Of a stretch of 64,000 nt of DNA, positions 63,014 to 64,000 are shown in pieces. The stretch lies in the NCBI GenBank assembly GCA_016874735.1, contig VGTI01000006.1:1-64000 (forward strand). Direction: 5' to 3'. Both the position numbers and the translations under genes were made by a program. The notes under the pieces were generated by a model. It searched no databases and was not told the DNA's origin. It saw nothing but the letters and a program-made list of their open reading frames with translations. Position 1 is the stretch's first letter, and each line of letters opens with the position of its first letter. The DNA is from Deltaproteobacteria bacterium (lineage in GTDB: Bacteria; Bdellovibrionota_B; Oligoflexia; Oligoflexales; CAIYRB01).

Positions 63014-63574
63014 ATGAGCCTCGAAAAAATCAAGCTGCGATCGATAGGACTCAAACCCGATCCGGAGCGCGTTTGGATGGTGGCAGCACATGCCTCGCAA
63101 GTCTGCGGCCCGCTCTTAGCGGAAGAGGTCATAAGCCTCGGGCGCCACGGAGGTATCCGTGCCATGCGCATATGGCATGTGATGCGCCCGGAGGACGTAC
63201 GTGACTTCGCTGGAATTGAGGCTGACCTTAAAGAGAGTCTTCAGGGGGACAAGCGCCAAGGTTGCCCGCGCATCCCTTGCGATGCCTCAGTACTTCTGCA
63301 ACTTAGAAACCAAGTGACCGTGCACGGGCAAAGCATAGACCTAGCTTTCAATGGCATGCTGCTGCGGACTGACCGTGGGATCCTAAGGGTCGGCACGGGC
63401 CTGAATCTAACAGCAAGTAGCGATCGCTTCATTGGCCCATTCACGACTCGTGGGCGCGTTGCCCGCAAGGCAAGCGATGGTATCTACGGCATCGAATTCC
63501 TCGAGCCGGATGATGAAGCACGCGAGGTGATCGATAAATTCTTGAGTGATGCAACTAAGCGCGCAGCGGCCTAG
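63014..63574 (+). CDS. PilZ-domain protein with degenerate c-di-GMP motifs
   Basis: A 186-residue soluble protein. The first 75 residues are unassigned, with a segment IKLRSIGLKPDPERVW at the start. The PilZ-like barrel covers about 88-175 (CPRIPCDASVLLQL, then GIYGIEFLEPDDEAREVIDKFL). The RxxxR box is incomplete, and the DxSxxG box reads DLAFNG, with Ala for Ser, so c-di-GMP binding is doubtful. ATG 63014 is chosen because AGGTG is six bases upstream; GTG 63005 is in frame. It has its own sigma-28 promoter. Confidence 0.78.
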   Translation: MSLEKIKLRSIGLKPDPERVWMVAAHASQVCGPLLAEEVISLGRHGGIRAMRIWHVMRPEDVRDFAGIEADLKESLQGDKRQGCPRIPCDASVLLQLRNQVTVHGQSIDLAFNGMLLRTDRGILRVGTGLNLTASSDRFIGPFTTRGRVARKASDGIYGIEFLEPDDEAREVIDKFLSDATKRAAA

Positions 63575-63576
63575 CG

Positions 63577-63592
63577 GACATCTAAGGATGTC
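63577..63592 (+). repeat. Short hairpin after the PilZ gene
   Basis: GACATC (about 63578-63583) and GATGTC (about 63588-63593) with a TAAG loop form a six-base stem just after the PilZ stop. Only two T follow, so a terminator role is weak. Confidence 0.3.
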
Positions 63593-63678
63593 TTGGCTCA
63601 TGTCACTTCCCCGTTGAGCAGGTCTGTGATTTAACGTCATCGGTGATAGGACATAACAATTCTTCCAGAGTGTCGAGA

Positions 63679-64000
63679 TGCAGGTGATGGCAACAACCTT
63701 GCTGCTGGCGATGGCGTTTTACTTGGTTCGCGTCCAACTACTGACGTTTACTAAACTCAATCAATTGAGTAGTGAGACGGCGTCACACTGGCAAGACGAG
63801 CGAAACTTAAAACTTTGTGGTCACTTAGCTGCTGCGGCTGCCAACCTTAAGGTTTCCTCTCTCTTTCTCACTCACATCATGGGGAGCGGTCATGATGATG
63901 TACCATCTCTTGCTCTGGAGATGCGCGATCAACTTTTTAGGCATTACCCTTTGAACTCGACGCCGCGTCAGGGTGGAGGTTGTGATCATGCAAGAGCGAT
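63679..64000 (+). CDS. Unassigned protein with N-terminal hydrophobic segment, cut by the window end
   Basis: The frame is open from ATG 63679 to the last base (107 codons seen). A second ATG is at 63688. The N-terminus (about 4-24, TTLLLAMAFYLVRVQLLTF) is one hydrophobic helix, followed by polar helices and a Gly/Cys stretch. A single-pass or pseudopilin-like envelope protein is possible, but I recognise no family. The upstream 100 bases hold only the short hairpin after the PilZ gene. Confidence 0.5.

Overview
The window is a dense, protein-coding stretch of a bacterial chromosome with about 56 recognisable genes and almost no spacers over 250 bases. No rRNA, tRNA or CRISPR array is visible. 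Outer-membrane beta-barrels, lipoproteins, flagellar-type (sigma-28) promoters, CheA/CheW, a type IV prepilin peptidase and c-di-GMP proteins point to a motile Gram-negative bacterium. A fused alpha/beta E1 dehydrogenase, a long tetrahydrobiopterin-dependent phenylalanine hydroxylase, an ornithine-lipid gene pair and a giant TPR-type protein would suit a deltaproteobacterial or Bdellovibrionota/Oligoflexia-like lineage. That placement is an inference from gene content, not a match to a known genome.

Layout. 1-577: an MFS transporter gene cut off by a structured, probably mobile, sequence at the window edge. 0.6-3.8 kb: gltX, an unusual tandem pterin-synthase-like gene and pabA/trpG. 3.8-7.4 kb: an outer-membrane protein, an M14 carboxypeptidase and an olsB-olsA-like ornithine-lipid pair. 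7.5-12 kb, minus strand: prepilin peptidase, diguanylate cyclase, acyl-CoA thioesterase, DUF4105 membrane protein and a membrane-tethered sigma-factor-like protein. 12-19 kb: a MutS2 without Smr domain, two methyltransferases, a fused E1 dehydrogenase and an HD-domain protein. 19-25 kb: ppk1 and a FadL-like barrel with two lipoproteins. 25-32 kb: MazG-like, pabB, 3-hydroxyacyl-CoA dehydrogenase, enoyl-CoA hydratase, a histone-H1-like protein, mutY, a sigma-54 activator and a folB-like gene. 32-35 kb: the operon phenylalanine hydroxylase - pyruvoyl-tetrahydropterin synthase - SDR. 35-39.3 kb: pepA, eno and an M28 peptidase. 39.4-49.2 kb: STAS-like, CheA, CheW and a ParA-like ATPase, convergent with a protein of about 1955 residues. 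49.3-56.4 kb: two unassigned genes (one DUF4301), tlyA, a degenerate receiver-PilZ protein, a lipoprotein whose ribosome binding site lies in a hairpin, and rlmN. 56.4-64 kb: pfk, a HAMP-only membrane protein, a 34-residue very basic ORF with structured RNA and a terminator, an unknown protein, a Lon-like protease, epmA, a PilZ protein and the start of an unknown gene.

The best candidates for a little-described system are two. First, a set of matching sigma-28 promoters (spacing exactly 11) stands upstream of the chemotaxis/ParA operon, the HAMP-only protein and a PilZ protein, with weaker versions before the receiver-PilZ gene and the giant protein; this would be one flagellar regulon scattered over 24 kb. 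Second, a bacterial operon for tetrahydrobiopterin-dependent phenylalanine hydroxylation carries a eukaryote-type (CX5HGH) pyruvoyl-tetrahydropterin synthase. The membrane-tethered sigma-like protein and the HAMP-only protein also deserve a second look.
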